From NCBI RefSeq assembly GCF_000403355.2, contig NZ_KE159646.1, positions 831,226-895,225 on the forward strand: a stretch of 64,000 nucleotides of DNA. The letters run 5' to 3'. The stretch is from Adlercreutzia caecimuris B7. Lineage in GTDB: Bacteria > Actinomycetota > Coriobacteriia > Coriobacteriales > Eggerthellaceae. Below are positions 53,984 through 63,072 of the stretch, piece by piece. Position numbers and translations under genes: made by a program. The notes below the pieces were generated by a model that did not search any database, had not been told where the DNA came from, and saw only the letters and a list, made by a program, of their open reading frames with translations. Position 1 is the stretch's first letter; every line of letters begins with the position of its first letter.

Positions 53984-54664
53984 ATGATGACCGAACCTGT
54001 GCCCCGCGCCCGTCTGCGGCGCCTGATCCGCCGCGCCCGCGTCGGCGATACCGAAGCCTTCGAGGAGCTGGTGCGGCCCCTCGCCGATTCCCTGTACCGC
54101 ATGGCCGCCAGCTGCCTGAGAGGGCGCGAGTCCGACATAGCCGATGCTCTGCAGGCCACTGTGCTTGCCGGCTGGGAGCATCTCGGCGAACTGGAGCGGC
54201 CGGCGTACTTCAAAACCTGGCTCTTGCGCATCTGCATCAACGAATGCCGGCGCATAACCCGCTCCACCCGGGCAAGCGAGCCCTTGGAGGCGGTCCCGGA
54301 GGCGCTTCTGGCCGATCCGTCCGAACACGAGATGCCCGCCGGCGGCGAAAACGAGGAGTTTCTCGCCCTCGTGCATGCCGCCGGCGATGCCAATGCCCCC
54401 GCCGTGGCCCTGTTCTATGGCGAGGGCTGCACCGTGCGGGAGATCGCCGGAATGCTCGGCATCAGCGAGGAGGCCGTGCGCCAACGCCTCTCCCGCGGCC
54501 GCAAGCGCATCGCCGCATCGCTGGCGCAGGGGGAAGCCGAGGAGGCCGCCCCGCGCCCGCAGCCCGCGAAAGACGCTCCACAGCCCCCGACGGCCTCCGG
54601 TGCTGGGCCCCGCGCACCGAACGCGGGCGCAACCGCCCTTCCGCATCGACGCCCGACCGCCTGA
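53984..54664 (+). CDS. ECF-type RNA polymerase sigma factor
   Basis: This 226-residue protein has region 2 (GDTEAFEELVRPLADSLYRM, then ADALQATVLAGWEHL, PAYFKTWLLRICINECRR) and region 4 (VALFYGEGCTVREIAGMLG, SEEAVRQRLSRGRKRI). A proline/alanine-rich tail of about 45 residues follows. AGAGAGG precedes the tandem ATGATG. It is 15 bases before the DUF4179-like gene, a typical sigma/anti-sigma pair. The start of the gene is 86 bases after nth. Confidence 0.85.
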   Translation: MMTEPVPRARLRRLIRRARVGDTEAFEELVRPLADSLYRMAASCLRGRESDIADALQATVLAGWEHLGELERPAYFKTWLLRICINECRRITRSTRASEPLEAVPEALLADPSEHEMPAGGENEEFLALVHAAGDANAPAVALFYGEGCTVREIAGMLGISEEAVRQRLSRGRKRIAASLAQGEAEEAAPRPQPAKDAPQPPTASGAGPRAPNAGATALPHRRPTA

Positions 54665-54679
54665 GCCAAGGAGGCTTCC

Positions 54680-56206
54680 ATGAACGATACCGCCCTCGAC
54701 CATCGTCTTGCCGCAATCACCGGCGGCGCTCGCGCGACCGCCCGAGCCAACGACGCCCTGGAAGAGGCCTTCTGCGCCCTTCCCCGCACTAAGCCCGCCC
54801 CGCGCTCCCGTCGCCGAGAGGAAAGCGCCGACACCTGTCCCCGCCGCCGGTGGCCGCAGATGGCCGCAGCCGCGACCCTGGCCAGCTTGCTGGTGGGCGG
54901 AAGCGCCTACGCCGCCGACAAGCTGGGGATCATCGACCTGCATTGGAGCGGCAACCACCAGCTGATGGTCGGCATCGGCAACGACGAGGATGCGGACAAC
55001 CCCGCCCCGACGGCTACCGTTGACGGCTACCGCCTCTCCCTCGCCTACGAGCCGGCAGGCCTCACCGACGAGCGCGCGCTCTTTCCCGACAGCATCGACA
55101 CCCCCGGCCGCAGTCGGACATTCTACTCCGACGACTTCCTTGAAAGTCTCTCGGTAACCGTGCTCTACCGCGACACCGATGAGGCTTTCCCGCTCTCATC
55201 GGTCGTGGAAAGCGAGGAGGTATCCGTCAACGGGCGGGAGGGCCTGCTCGTTACCACGCAAGACACCGCAGAGCGCCGCGGCCTTACCCTGATTCTCCCC
55301 TTCGAAACCGAAAACCGCATCGTCGTCATCGTGACGGACGCGACCCTGCGCTCCGAGGCGCTGAAGGTGGCCGAGGGAATTTCTCTCGTAGCCGACGAGC
55401 CCGTCGAGCGCGCCTATCTCTGGCTCTGGAGCGATTATCTCGATCAAAGCGTTTCCGACGATGAGAGCGACCCCGACGAGGGCATGCACGCCACCTTCGA
55501 GGAGATGGGCAACCTGCACGGAATCGGCGACACGTTCCCGCTCTCCAGCGAGGAGTCGGGACTTGCGGAGGACGCCGACAGGGCGGCTTCGGGCGCGCTG
55601 ACGGCCACCGTCACCGATGTGGCCGTATCCGACAGCCTCTCCGATCTTGCGCGCCCCGAGGCCATCCCCGTTGAGTGGCTTTCCCTGGCGAGGGAGGACG
55701 GCAGCCTTGGGCCCGACCTCGTCACATACGGGGCATGGGGCGACGGCGTGAACAGCGTGGACGCCGTGATCGAGCGGCGAGCCTGCCCCATCGCGCTGGT
55801 GCAGGCCACCGTCGAGTACGCCAACGCATCCGACGAGCCGCTTGAGGACTTCCTCGTAAACGCATGGCTCTTGAGCGCGCGGGAAAGCTTCGACGGCTGG
55901 TCCGTCGTGCGTCGCGAGCGAGCCGTTCCCGGGGCCGACTTTGCCGAGAGCACGGCTATTATCTCCATGGAACGCACCGCCTACCTGGACGTGGAAGATG
56001 GGGCCGTTGCCGCCGACAGCGAAGGGGGCAACACCATCGCCCGCCTCGATCCCGGCGAGAAGCTCACGGTGCGCTTCGCGTGGCTCGTGCCCCGAGATGA
56101 GCTGGGGCAGCTCCTGCTCGATGTGAACGGCGACGGCGCGCTCTTCAACAAGACCGACCTCGCCTCCGGCTACGTGGATATTCGCCAGCCATCGTCCGCC
56201 GCATAG
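54680..56206 (+). CDS. DUF4179-like membrane anti-sigma factor
   Basis: This 508-residue protein has a short N-terminal cytoplasmic segment (about 55 residues, candidate sigma-binding region). One TM helix follows (AAAATLASLLVGGSAY), then a long extracytoplasmic domain. The helical start and the sigma-gene neighbour match DUF4179-type anti-sigma factors found with ECF sigmas in Firmicutes and Coriobacteria. The outer part has an acidic region and a C-terminal beta domain (VEYANASDEPLEDFLVNAWL). AAGGAGG lies upstream. It probably holds the ECF sigma until an envelope signal arrives. Confidence 0.7.
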   Translation: MNDTALDHRLAAITGGARATARANDALEEAFCALPRTKPAPRSRRREESADTCPRRRWPQMAAAATLASLLVGGSAYAADKLGIIDLHWSGNHQLMVGIGNDEDADNPAPTATVDGYRLSLAYEPAGLTDERALFPDSIDTPGRSRTFYSDDFLESLSVTVLYRDTDEAFPLSSVVESEEVSVNGREGLLVTTQDTAERRGLTLILPFETENRIVVIVTDATLRSEALKVAEGISLVADEPVERAYLWLWSDYLDQSVSDDESDPDEGMHATFEEMGNLHGIGDTFPLSSEESGLAEDADRAASGALTATVTDVAVSDSLSDLARPEAIPVEWLSLAREDGSLGPDLVTYGAWGDGVNSVDAVIERRACPIALVQATVEYANASDEPLEDFLVNAWLLSARESFDGWSVVRRERAVPGADFAESTAIISMERTAYLDVEDGAVAADSEGGNTIARLDPGEKLTVRFAWLVPRDELGQLLLDVNGDGALFNKTDLASGYVDIRQPSSAA

Positions 56207-56233
56207 GAGGCGAGGCGAAGCGGGGCGCTTCTA

Positions 56234-56266
56234 CCGGAAGGCTCGTGCCGGGCACGGGCCTTCCGC
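56234..56266. terminator. Candidate bidirectional terminator between convergent genes
   Basis: CGGAAGGC with CGTGCC pairs with GGCACG and GCCTTCCG, a long stem with one bulge. It sits between the stops of the anti-sigma gene (56206) and the protease gene (56289). No T run follows, so function is uncertain. Confidence 0.45.
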
Positions 56267-56288
56267 CACGGAACAGGTGAGAGGCGCG

Positions 56289-56924
56289 CTAGCCCTTGCG
56301 CGTAAGCGGGAAGCCGCGGCGGTCAAGCTCGGCGGCGACGGTTTCCACGAGCAGGGGCAGGGCCGCCTCGCAGGCCGGGGTGAGGCCCACGTAGAACTCC
56401 GAGGGCGACGGGTTTTCCACCTGCATGCCCAAGCAGTAGCCCTCGGCCGCGTATCCCATGAGTGACGCCGCATCGAAGAGGTCCACGAGCTTCAGATCGT
56501 GCAGCGACGCCTCGGGCCCGGCGTGGCGCGCCATGGCGTCGGGCTCGAAACGGTAGACAGTGCCGGGCGCATCCCCCGTGCCGTCCACGGCGTCCACTGT
56601 GAGGATGACGTCGCACGCCTCCACGTAGCCGAGCATGTCGAGCGCCATGCAGCCCACGTCCAGCAGCTGCACGTTGGCGGGAATCTCGAAGGTGTCGAGC
56701 ATGAGGTCAAAGGCCGCCGGCGCCACGCCGTCGTCCATCATGAGCCGGTTGCCCACGAAGAACACCGCCGCCCGACGCGAGGGGTCGGCGGCAGGCGCCT
56801 CGGCCGCGGGAGCGGTCCCAGCCTCGCAAGCCGTCTCGGGCGCGGGAGCGATCCCGGCCGCGCATGACGCCTCGGCAGCGGCGGCAGGCGCCTCGGGCGC
56901 TACCGCCCGGCGCTCGGCGCTCAC
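56289..56924 (-). CDS. [NiFe]-hydrogenase maturation protease (HyaD/HycI family)
   Basis: From GTG 56924 it is 211 residues. The first ~45 are alanine/glutamate/proline-rich with no known role. The protease domain follows: FVGNRLMMDDGVAP (nickel-site acidic residue), VDAVDGTGDAP (second acidic residue region) and SLHDLKLVDL (histidine). This enzyme removes the C-terminal tail of the hydrogenase large subunit after nickel insertion, and the tail in the gene ending at 63073 is a fitting substrate. The start overlaps the stop of the upstream small membrane protein (GTGA), so translation is coupled. Confidence 0.85.
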   Translation of the reverse strand: MSAERRAVAPEAPAAAAEASCAAGIAPAPETACEAGTAPAAEAPAADPSRRAAVFFVGNRLMMDDGVAPAAFDLMLDTFEIPANVQLLDVGCMALDMLGYVEACDVILTVDAVDGTGDAPGTVYRFEPDAMARHAGPEASLHDLKLVDLFDAASLMGYAAEGYCLGMQVENPSPSEFYVGLTPACEAALPLLVETVAAELDRRGFPLTRKG

Positions 56925-57376
56925 TGGGCGCTCCCGGGCAGGTTCGCGGCGGCCTCCATGGCCGGGCGCATATCCAGGTTGTACCAGGTGGCGAACGCCA
57001 CCACGGCCACAGCCGCCACCGCGCCGGCCACTGCCCACGCCCGCTGGCGGCGCAGATAGGTCGCGCGATCCACCCCCATGGCCTCGGCCCGATGCGCTGC
57101 GAAGGGCTGGGCCACGATGGCGAACACCACCGTCGCCGCCACGAGCCCCACGAGCATGACCGTCGCCAAAACCACGTTCATGACCGTCGGCTGCACCGAG
57201 GCCGCCCAGATGGCGTTGTCCACGAACAGCCACGCCACGAAGAACAGAAACGCCGGCCACATCCCGTGGGCCGGCCCCCACACGGGCGCCAACAGAAGCG
57301 CCCCCATGTTCACCCGGGGCAACCCCCGCAGAAACTTCTCTTCCTCGGCAATCTGCTCGTCGGTCAATCCGGCCAC
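56921..57376 (-). CDS. DUF2628-like small membrane protein
   Basis: From GTG 57376 (AAGGAG 6 bases upstream) it is 151 residues with an acidic N-terminal lead (TDEQIAEEEKFLRGLPRVN) and about four TM helices (WGPAHGMWPAFLFFVAWLF; VVLATVMLVGLVAATVVF; WAVAGAVAAVAVVAF). A TTG at 57397 is an alternative but has no ribosome site. Proteins of this kind (DUF2628-like) have no proven role. It lies 13 bases after the YhgE/Pip gene and overlaps the hydrogenase maturation protease by 4 bases. Confidence 0.6.
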   Translation of the reverse strand: MAGLTDEQIAEEEKFLRGLPRVNMGALLLAPVWGPAHGMWPAFLFFVAWLFVDNAIWAASVQPTVMNVVLATVMLVGLVAATVVFAIVAQPFAAHRAEAMGVDRATYLRRQRAWAVAGAVAAVAVVAFATWYNLDMRPAMEAAANLPGSAQ

Positions 57377-57389
57377 GGCACGCTCCTTA

Positions 57390-59588
57390 TCATCCAACCA
57401 ATTTGGATGATTCTACCTGTTCCACGTACCAGTTCATGAACTTGGCCAGCGGTTTGCGCAAAACAAGGCCCAAAAGGGCGGCGGGAATGAGGAACAGCGC
57501 CAAATCCCCCATCTGCACCCAGAAGTCGTTGCCCCAACCGCCCATCATGGCGGCGCGCATGGCGTTCACCACGTGGGTGGCCGGCAGCCACGGGCTCAGC
57601 TGCTGGATGAACTCGGGCAGAAGCTGCAGGGGGAACGAGCCGCCGCAGCCGGTCACCTGCACGATGAGCAGCAGCACCGCGATGGCCTTCCCCAGATTGG
57701 CGAACGAGAACACGAGCGCGTAGATGAGGAAGGTGAACACGAGCCCCGCCAGCCAGAAGCACAGGAAGAACTCGAGTGGGGAGGTAACCTGCACCTTGAG
57801 GAAGAACATGTTGCCCGCGGCCATGAGCGTTGACTGGGCCAGCGAGATGAGCGCCATCACGCCGAATCGGCCGCAGAACAGCTGACGCGGCTTGGCCGCC
57901 ACCAGGTTCGCGTCGCGCACCTCGCGCCGGGACACCGTGGGCTTGACCACCACGAGGATGAGCAGCGAGCCGATGAACAGGGCGAGCGTGGTGTACAGGG
58001 GCGCCATGGCGCTGCCGAAGTTCTCCACGGGAAAGACCGGGATGCGCTCGAGTCCCACCGGCGCGGCGATGGCCCGCGACAGCAGCGACACGTCGGCCGA
58101 CAGCACGTCGGACAGGGCGCTGCGATCCCCCGAGGCCAGCGCGGCATCGATCTGCTCGGCCATGGAGGTGAGCCCGTCCGAGACGCTCTTGAGCTTGGCG
58201 GTGGCCTCGTCGATCTTCCCGGCCGTAGATCCCATCACCTCGCCGGCCGAGGTGGCCGATCCGGAAAGCTCCGAGCCGATGTCTCGCAGCGTGCCCGACA
58301 GCGACCCGGCGCGGCTCGCCACGTCCGCCGCCTCGTCCACGAGCTTCTCAAGGCCCGGTTTCACGTTGTCCTCGTAGTCATTGCGGATCGTCTGGATGGC
58401 GGCCTGAGCCTCCGCGGCGCGCTTGTCGGCCTCCTTGCGGTCGGAACTGATATCGGCATCGCCCGCATCCAGCTTGTCGGCGGCCGAGCGCAAATTGCCC
58501 GCCATGCCGTCCAGCAGATCGGCCGTGGAGTTCATCTGCTTGACGAGCGCCGTGACGTTCGGCCGCACGAGCTCGGGCATCGCGGCGGCCAGCGCCTCCA
58601 CGCTCTTCGCCAGATCGCGATAGCGGGTGCCGTGCTTCGCGAGGGCGTCGGCCTGGGTGCGCAGGTCGGAGGTGGTGGCGGCCACATCGGAGGAGGCGGT
58701 GTCGAACAGCGCGTCCATCTTCTCGGCCACCTTGTCGAAGCCCTCCGCCGAGGTCTTCAGCGCATCGGTAAGCCCCGCTCGCGCATCCTTCAGCGCGCTT
58801 ACCGTGGCAGGCACCGCGCCGGCGTCCTTTGTGGCCGCATCGAGCGTGCCGTCGGCCGCCGAGACGGCCTTGGCAGTGAGCGCCGCGGAGTCATCGGCCA
58901 GGTTCTCGCAGGCGCGGGCGAGCGAGGCGTACAGCCCGAGCACTGAGGTGGCCTCTTCCACCGAGGAGGCCATGTCGCGCACATGGTCGGCCAGAAGCGC
59001 GATGCGGCCGTCCCAGTCGCTGTCCTCGGCATAGGACGACAGCGCCTCGGCCAGCGACAGCGACACCTCCGAGAGCGTTTCGGCGAACACCGAGTTCACC
59101 TGGTAGGATACCGAATCGGCTCCCTTGTCGGTGATCTTGGGGGCGATGGCGCTCTTCTTCTCGTTGGTGTAGTAGATGATATCGGCGTGCTCCATGTCCT
59201 TCGAGTAGAACGTGAGCATGTCGCGACTGAAGTCCTTCGGGATGACCACGGCGGCGTAGTAACGGCCCGAGCGCGCGCCGTCCACCGCGTCCTCCTCGTC
59301 GGTGAACACCCAGTCAATCTGGTCGTTGGCCCGCAGCGCGCTGATCACCTGGTCGCCCACGTTCACGCGCAGGGGCACCAGATCGCTCTGGTAGCCCTCG
59401 TCGGTGTTGGCCACGGCCACCTTCAAATTGCCGGTGTTGTCGAACACGCTCCAGCACGCGATGATGTTGTACCAGGCGAAGATGGACGGCATGACCACGA
59501 GGCCCACCGTGATGATAATGCTCATGACGTTGGCGACGAGCCGGCGCACATCGACGCGGAAGAGCTTGGCGATATTACCCATGGTCAT
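57390..59588 (-). CDS. YhgE/Pip-domain membrane protein, first copy
   Basis: This 732-residue protein has an N-terminal TM (SIIITVGLVVMPSIFAWYN), then an extracytoplasmic domain (YQSDLVPLRVNVGDQVI, YYAAVVIPKDFSRDML). A long coiled-coil/alanine-rich stretch (about 200-480) and five or six C-terminal TM helices follow (SPLEFFLCFWLAGLVFTFL, GCGGSFPLQLLPEFI). That is the architecture of YhgE/Pip proteins, ABC-2-like permeases linked with phage receptors and with ESX/T7SS secretion in Gram-positives. It overlaps the upstream paralogue by 14 bases. ATG 59588 and ATG 59582 are both possible starts. Confidence 0.85.
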   Translation of the reverse strand: MTMGNIAKLFRVDVRRLVANVMSIIITVGLVVMPSIFAWYNIIACWSVFDNTGNLKVAVANTDEGYQSDLVPLRVNVGDQVISALRANDQIDWVFTDEEDAVDGARSGRYYAAVVIPKDFSRDMLTFYSKDMEHADIIYYTNEKKSAIAPKITDKGADSVSYQVNSVFAETLSEVSLSLAEALSSYAEDSDWDGRIALLADHVRDMASSVEEATSVLGLYASLARACENLADDSAALTAKAVSAADGTLDAATKDAGAVPATVSALKDARAGLTDALKTSAEGFDKVAEKMDALFDTASSDVAATTSDLRTQADALAKHGTRYRDLAKSVEALAAAMPELVRPNVTALVKQMNSTADLLDGMAGNLRSAADKLDAGDADISSDRKEADKRAAEAQAAIQTIRNDYEDNVKPGLEKLVDEAADVASRAGSLSGTLRDIGSELSGSATSAGEVMGSTAGKIDEATAKLKSVSDGLTSMAEQIDAALASGDRSALSDVLSADVSLLSRAIAAPVGLERIPVFPVENFGSAMAPLYTTLALFIGSLLILVVVKPTVSRREVRDANLVAAKPRQLFCGRFGVMALISLAQSTLMAAGNMFFLKVQVTSPLEFFLCFWLAGLVFTFLIYALVFSFANLGKAIAVLLLIVQVTGCGGSFPLQLLPEFIQQLSPWLPATHVVNAMRAAMMGGWGNDFWVQMGDLALFLIPAALLGLVLRKPLAKFMNWYVEQVESSKLVG

Positions 59589-62190
59589 AGTACCTCGCAG
59601 CCGCCCGGTCGGCCTCGTCCCCGGCTCCCTCGCCCTCCCCCGCCACCGCGGCCTGCACCGTGCGCGTGGCCTCGGCGAGCTTCATGAGGTGCGCATCCGA
59701 CATATCCCCCAGCTTCAGCTGGCGCTCGAAGCTGTAGCGCAGGCTCTCCACCACCACAAGCGCCACGAAGACGAGGATGAGCCACAGAAGGGCGCCAGTT
59801 AAGACCCACACCTTCTCGGCCGGCGTGAGCGCGAACACCACGGCCAGCGCCACCGGCACCACCACCCCCAGCACGATGGCGCCGCGCATGATACGCGGGT
59901 ACCAGCGGCTGAAACGGGCGTAGCGGCGGGCCAGGTCGGTCTCATAGGAGCTCTTGTCCGACAGCACCCGCATGATCTGCGAGAGGCGGTAGGGCCGCAT
60001 GGGTACCTCCACGTTCTCGCCGTTGAACAGGCCGCCCTCGCGCACCTGGCGCGCCACCATGCGGTTCACGTTCGCCATGAGCGGCCGCACGAGCAGCCCG
60101 AAGGCCATGCCGATGACGAAGAACAGCCCGAGGGTGGCAAGGGCCGTCTCGTACTGGGTGCCGTAGAAGCCGCAGATGGCCTCGCGCATGGCGCCGATGC
60201 CGTAGGTGAAGGGGAACAGCGGGTAGATGGCCTGGAAGAAACCCGAGGTCATCTCGATGGGGTACAGGCCCGTGGCCCCGGGAATCTGGGCGAACACGAG
60301 CACGATGCAGATGCCCTTGCCGATGTGCTGCAAGACCACCGAAAGCGAGAAGATGATGCTGAGGTAGGCCAGCGACGCGCAGGCCGCGGCGATGAAGAGG
60401 GCCGGCGCGCTCGCCGTCTGCACGCCGATGGCCAGAACGCCGGCGCAGCAGATGAGCGCCTGGGCCACGGCCAGCACCCCGAGGAACAGAAAGCGCCCCC
60501 AGTAGCGCTGCCCCAAGGTGAGGTTCGGGATGCCCTCGTCGTCCACCTCCTGGCGCAGGATGACCACGAGCATGAAGGCGCCGATCCAGAAGGTGAGATT
60601 CATGAACAGCGGCGCCATGGCACTGCCGTAGGCGTTCAGGGGGTAGAGCTGCTCGGTGACCACCTCGGTGGGCGAGGCCATGAACGCGGCGATCTTGTCG
60701 GCGTCGAGCGAGCTGTTCAGCAGCTTGCCGAGCACGCCGGACTGGCCGAACACGAGCACGTCGTCGTGAACGCGGCCGAGCTCCTCCTCCAGGCCGGCGA
60801 ACAGGTCATCAGTCTGGGCCACGGTCTCCTTGGCGGTGGACAAGGTGGCGTCCAGCTGGTCGATGATGAGCGAGGTCTGGTCGACGAGGAGCTTCTGGGT
60901 ATCGAGTGTGCCCTCAAGCGCCGTGGCCGTGGAGGCCAGCGTGCCGAGCGCCTCGTTCAGCGTCGGGATGGTGGTGCCGTACAAGGTGGTGGACCACTCG
61001 GATGCCGAGCCCGTGGCGGCCTGGACGGCCTCGTCGAGGGTCGTGGCGGCGTCGCCCACCTGGTTGACCGTGGCCACGGTGCGGTCGTTGGCGCCCGAGA
61101 GCGCGTCCAAGGTGGCCTGGGCGGCCTGGGTCCGCTCCTCGGCGGTGGCCGCGGCGTCCTCGATGCCCTTGCGCACCTCGCTGCCCTCGGGCAACTGGGC
61201 GGCCAGGGCGCGCAGCGACGACGCGGTGGCCGCGCCCTCGTTCACCGCCGCCTGGCCCTGGCTGAGCGCCGCCTGGATGGCACCCTGGGCCTGGCCCGTC
61301 GTGCGAATGAGGCCCGCGGCGGCCTGGGCGGCCTTGGCCGACGAGTCGTTCACCGCCTGCAGGCTCGTGTTCATCAGGGGCATGGTGAGCGCCGAGAACT
61401 GGTTAAGCGACGACTGCATGGCCTCGCTCTGGTCCGCCACCTCGGTCAGGCCCTTCTGGGCCGCGTCCACGCCGCTTCTAGCCTTGGCCAGCGACTCGCG
61501 CGCCTCACGCGACTTGGCGGCGGCCGCGTCCGTCCCCTCGTCGAGCTTCCCAAGCGACGAGCGCACCTCTCCGAGGGTGGAAAGCGCCCCGGCGATCTTC
61601 TCGGCGGCAGCGGAGCGCGTGTCAGTCAGCGCCTCCTTTGAATCGCCGAGGGCCTCGTCGATGGCCTTCACCGCCACGTCGCTTACGGTGGACACGAAGG
61701 TGGAGTTGATGGTCTCGTCCAGCGTGGAGGCGCCCGTGTCGGTGATCTTCGGCGAGACGGGACCGGCCTTCTCGTTCACATAGTACTGCAGCTTCGGCTG
61801 GGTGAAGTCGCCGGTGGTCAGGGTGAGCAGATCGGCGGTGAAGTTCTCGGGGATCACGAACGCCGCGTAGGCAGTGCCCGTATGCACCTGCTCCATGGCG
61901 CTGTCGTAGTCGGTGAACTCCCATTTCAGCTGGGTGTTCTCATGGAGCTGGTCCACGATGCGGTCGCCGACGTTCAGCTCGCCGGTCAGCTCGGAGGAGC
62001 CGCCCGCATCCTGGTTCACCACGCAGACGGTGAGGTTGCCGGTGTTGTCGTAGGGGTTCCAAAAGCCGATGACGTTGTACCAGGTGTACACCGACGGCAG
62101 CACCATAAGCGCCACGATGACCACGAGCGCCGGCGGCGTCTTCAGCAGGCGCAGTAGATCGCGCCTCAGTATCTTCAACACGTTCCGCAC
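59575..62190 (-). CDS. YhgE/Pip-domain membrane protein, second copy
   Basis: This 871-residue protein starts at GTG 62190 with AAAGGA 9 bases upstream. It shares the architecture of its downstream neighbour: N-terminal TM with LPSVYTWYNVIGFWNP, then an outer domain (DYDSAMEQVHTGTAYAAFVI). A coiled-coil region of about 300 residues rich in Ala, Gln and Thr and a six-TM C-terminal permease part follow (LYPIEMTSGFFQAIYPLFPF). It also carries a cytoplasmic C-terminal extension of about 130 residues with two more TM helices. The two genes may form a heterodimer. They sit directly downstream of the hydrogenase genes. Confidence 0.85.
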   Translation of the reverse strand: MRNVLKILRRDLLRLLKTPPALVVIVALMVLPSVYTWYNVIGFWNPYDNTGNLTVCVVNQDAGGSSELTGELNVGDRIVDQLHENTQLKWEFTDYDSAMEQVHTGTAYAAFVIPENFTADLLTLTTGDFTQPKLQYYVNEKAGPVSPKITDTGASTLDETINSTFVSTVSDVAVKAIDEALGDSKEALTDTRSAAAEKIAGALSTLGEVRSSLGKLDEGTDAAAAKSREARESLAKARSGVDAAQKGLTEVADQSEAMQSSLNQFSALTMPLMNTSLQAVNDSSAKAAQAAAGLIRTTGQAQGAIQAALSQGQAAVNEGAATASSLRALAAQLPEGSEVRKGIEDAAATAEERTQAAQATLDALSGANDRTVATVNQVGDAATTLDEAVQAATGSASEWSTTLYGTTIPTLNEALGTLASTATALEGTLDTQKLLVDQTSLIIDQLDATLSTAKETVAQTDDLFAGLEEELGRVHDDVLVFGQSGVLGKLLNSSLDADKIAAFMASPTEVVTEQLYPLNAYGSAMAPLFMNLTFWIGAFMLVVILRQEVDDEGIPNLTLGQRYWGRFLFLGVLAVAQALICCAGVLAIGVQTASAPALFIAAACASLAYLSIIFSLSVVLQHIGKGICIVLVFAQIPGATGLYPIEMTSGFFQAIYPLFPFTYGIGAMREAICGFYGTQYETALATLGLFFVIGMAFGLLVRPLMANVNRMVARQVREGGLFNGENVEVPMRPYRLSQIMRVLSDKSSYETDLARRYARFSRWYPRIMRGAIVLGVVVPVALAVVFALTPAEKVWVLTGALLWLILVFVALVVVESLRYSFERQLKLGDMSDAHLMKLAEATRTVQAAVAGEGEGAGDEADRAAARYYDHG

Positions 62191-62327
62191 GGAAACGGGT
62201 CCTTTCCGCTTTCATCGACCGAGCACAGAGATTCAGATCATCATAGCGCAACCCTGACGAGTTTGCCCATCCTTGTTGACGGATCGGAACCATCAGTCAA
62301 CTAACGCGCGCCCCTCGACTCCGGCAA

Positions 62328-62360
62328 CGAAAAGGGCGACCTCCGCAGAGATCGCCCTTG
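62328..62360 (-). terminator. Terminator after hydrogenase cytochrome b
   Basis: On the minus strand AAGGGCGATCTC and the matching GAGGTCGCCCTT form a stem with a small internal loop, followed by a short T run. It lies about 25 bases after the cytochrome gene stop and separates it from the YhgE pair. Confidence 0.55.
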
Positions 62361-62384
62361 CCAAGCGCGTTTGTGTCCGACACC

Positions 62385-63071
62385 TTAGTGCAGGTCGTTG
62401 TCCTCGCCAACGATGTTGTGCAGGTCGGGGTCGTACACCAGGCCGCCATGTTCCTTGTGGATGAACATGAGCTTGGTCGGCGCGAAGCCCTCCACGTTCG
62501 CCAGGTACACATGGATGAACATGAAGATGATGAACACGTACATGCCGAAGTAGTGGATGATGCGCATGGACATGAGACCGCCCACGAGGTTCGTCGTCGC
62601 GGCGAACACGGGCACGTTCATGGTCACGCCCCACAGGCAGAGCCCGGTCCAGAACATCAGCAGGATGAGGATCGGGATCAACAGGTAGCTGATCTTCTGC
62701 GGCACGCCGAGCTTGGCGCCCAGGGGATGGTCCTTCTTCAGGAACAGGTAGTACTTGATCCACTCCAGGGCCTGATGGCGGTTGTCCTTCTGGGGCAGCC
62801 AGGTCTTGAAGTCGGTCACCTGCTGGCGGGTGCCGCCGGTGGGCGAGGTCTTCACGAAGAAGGCCATGATCACGCGGGCCACGCAGTTGATGAACAGCAC
62901 GAAGCCGAAGAAGAGGTGGCAGCCGCGGGAGATGCCCGTGAGGTAGGGCAGCACCGGGAAGTGAATGATGATGCCCGACAGGATGAGCATGATCATGGCG
63001 ATCAGGTTGATCCAGTGAGTCACCACGAACACGAGCGGATGGGCCTCTTTGTAGTGTGCGAGATGAGCCAT
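62385..63071 (-). CDS. Ni/Fe-hydrogenase b-type cytochrome subunit (HyaC/HydC family)
   Basis: This 228-residue protein has four TM helices with haem-ligand-type histidines (THWINLIAMIMLILSGIIIHF; GCHLFFGFVLFINCVAR; IHYFGMYVFIIFMFIHVY) as in HyaC. It carries electrons from the hydrogenase small subunit into the quinone pool. The gene starts one base after the large-subunit stop, so it is translationally coupled. The KTWLPQKDNRHQALEWIKYY loop is typical of group 1 hydrogenase cytochromes. Confidence 0.88.
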   Translation of the reverse strand: MAHLAHYKEAHPLVFVVTHWINLIAMIMLILSGIIIHFPVLPYLTGISRGCHLFFGFVLFINCVARVIMAFFVKTSPTGGTRQQVTDFKTWLPQKDNRHQALEWIKYYLFLKKDHPLGAKLGVPQKISYLLIPILILLMFWTGLCLWGVTMNVPVFAATTNLVGGLMSMRIIHYFGMYVFIIFMFIHVYLANVEGFAPTKLMFIHKEHGGLVYDPDLHNIVGEDNDLH

Positions 63072-63072
63072 C

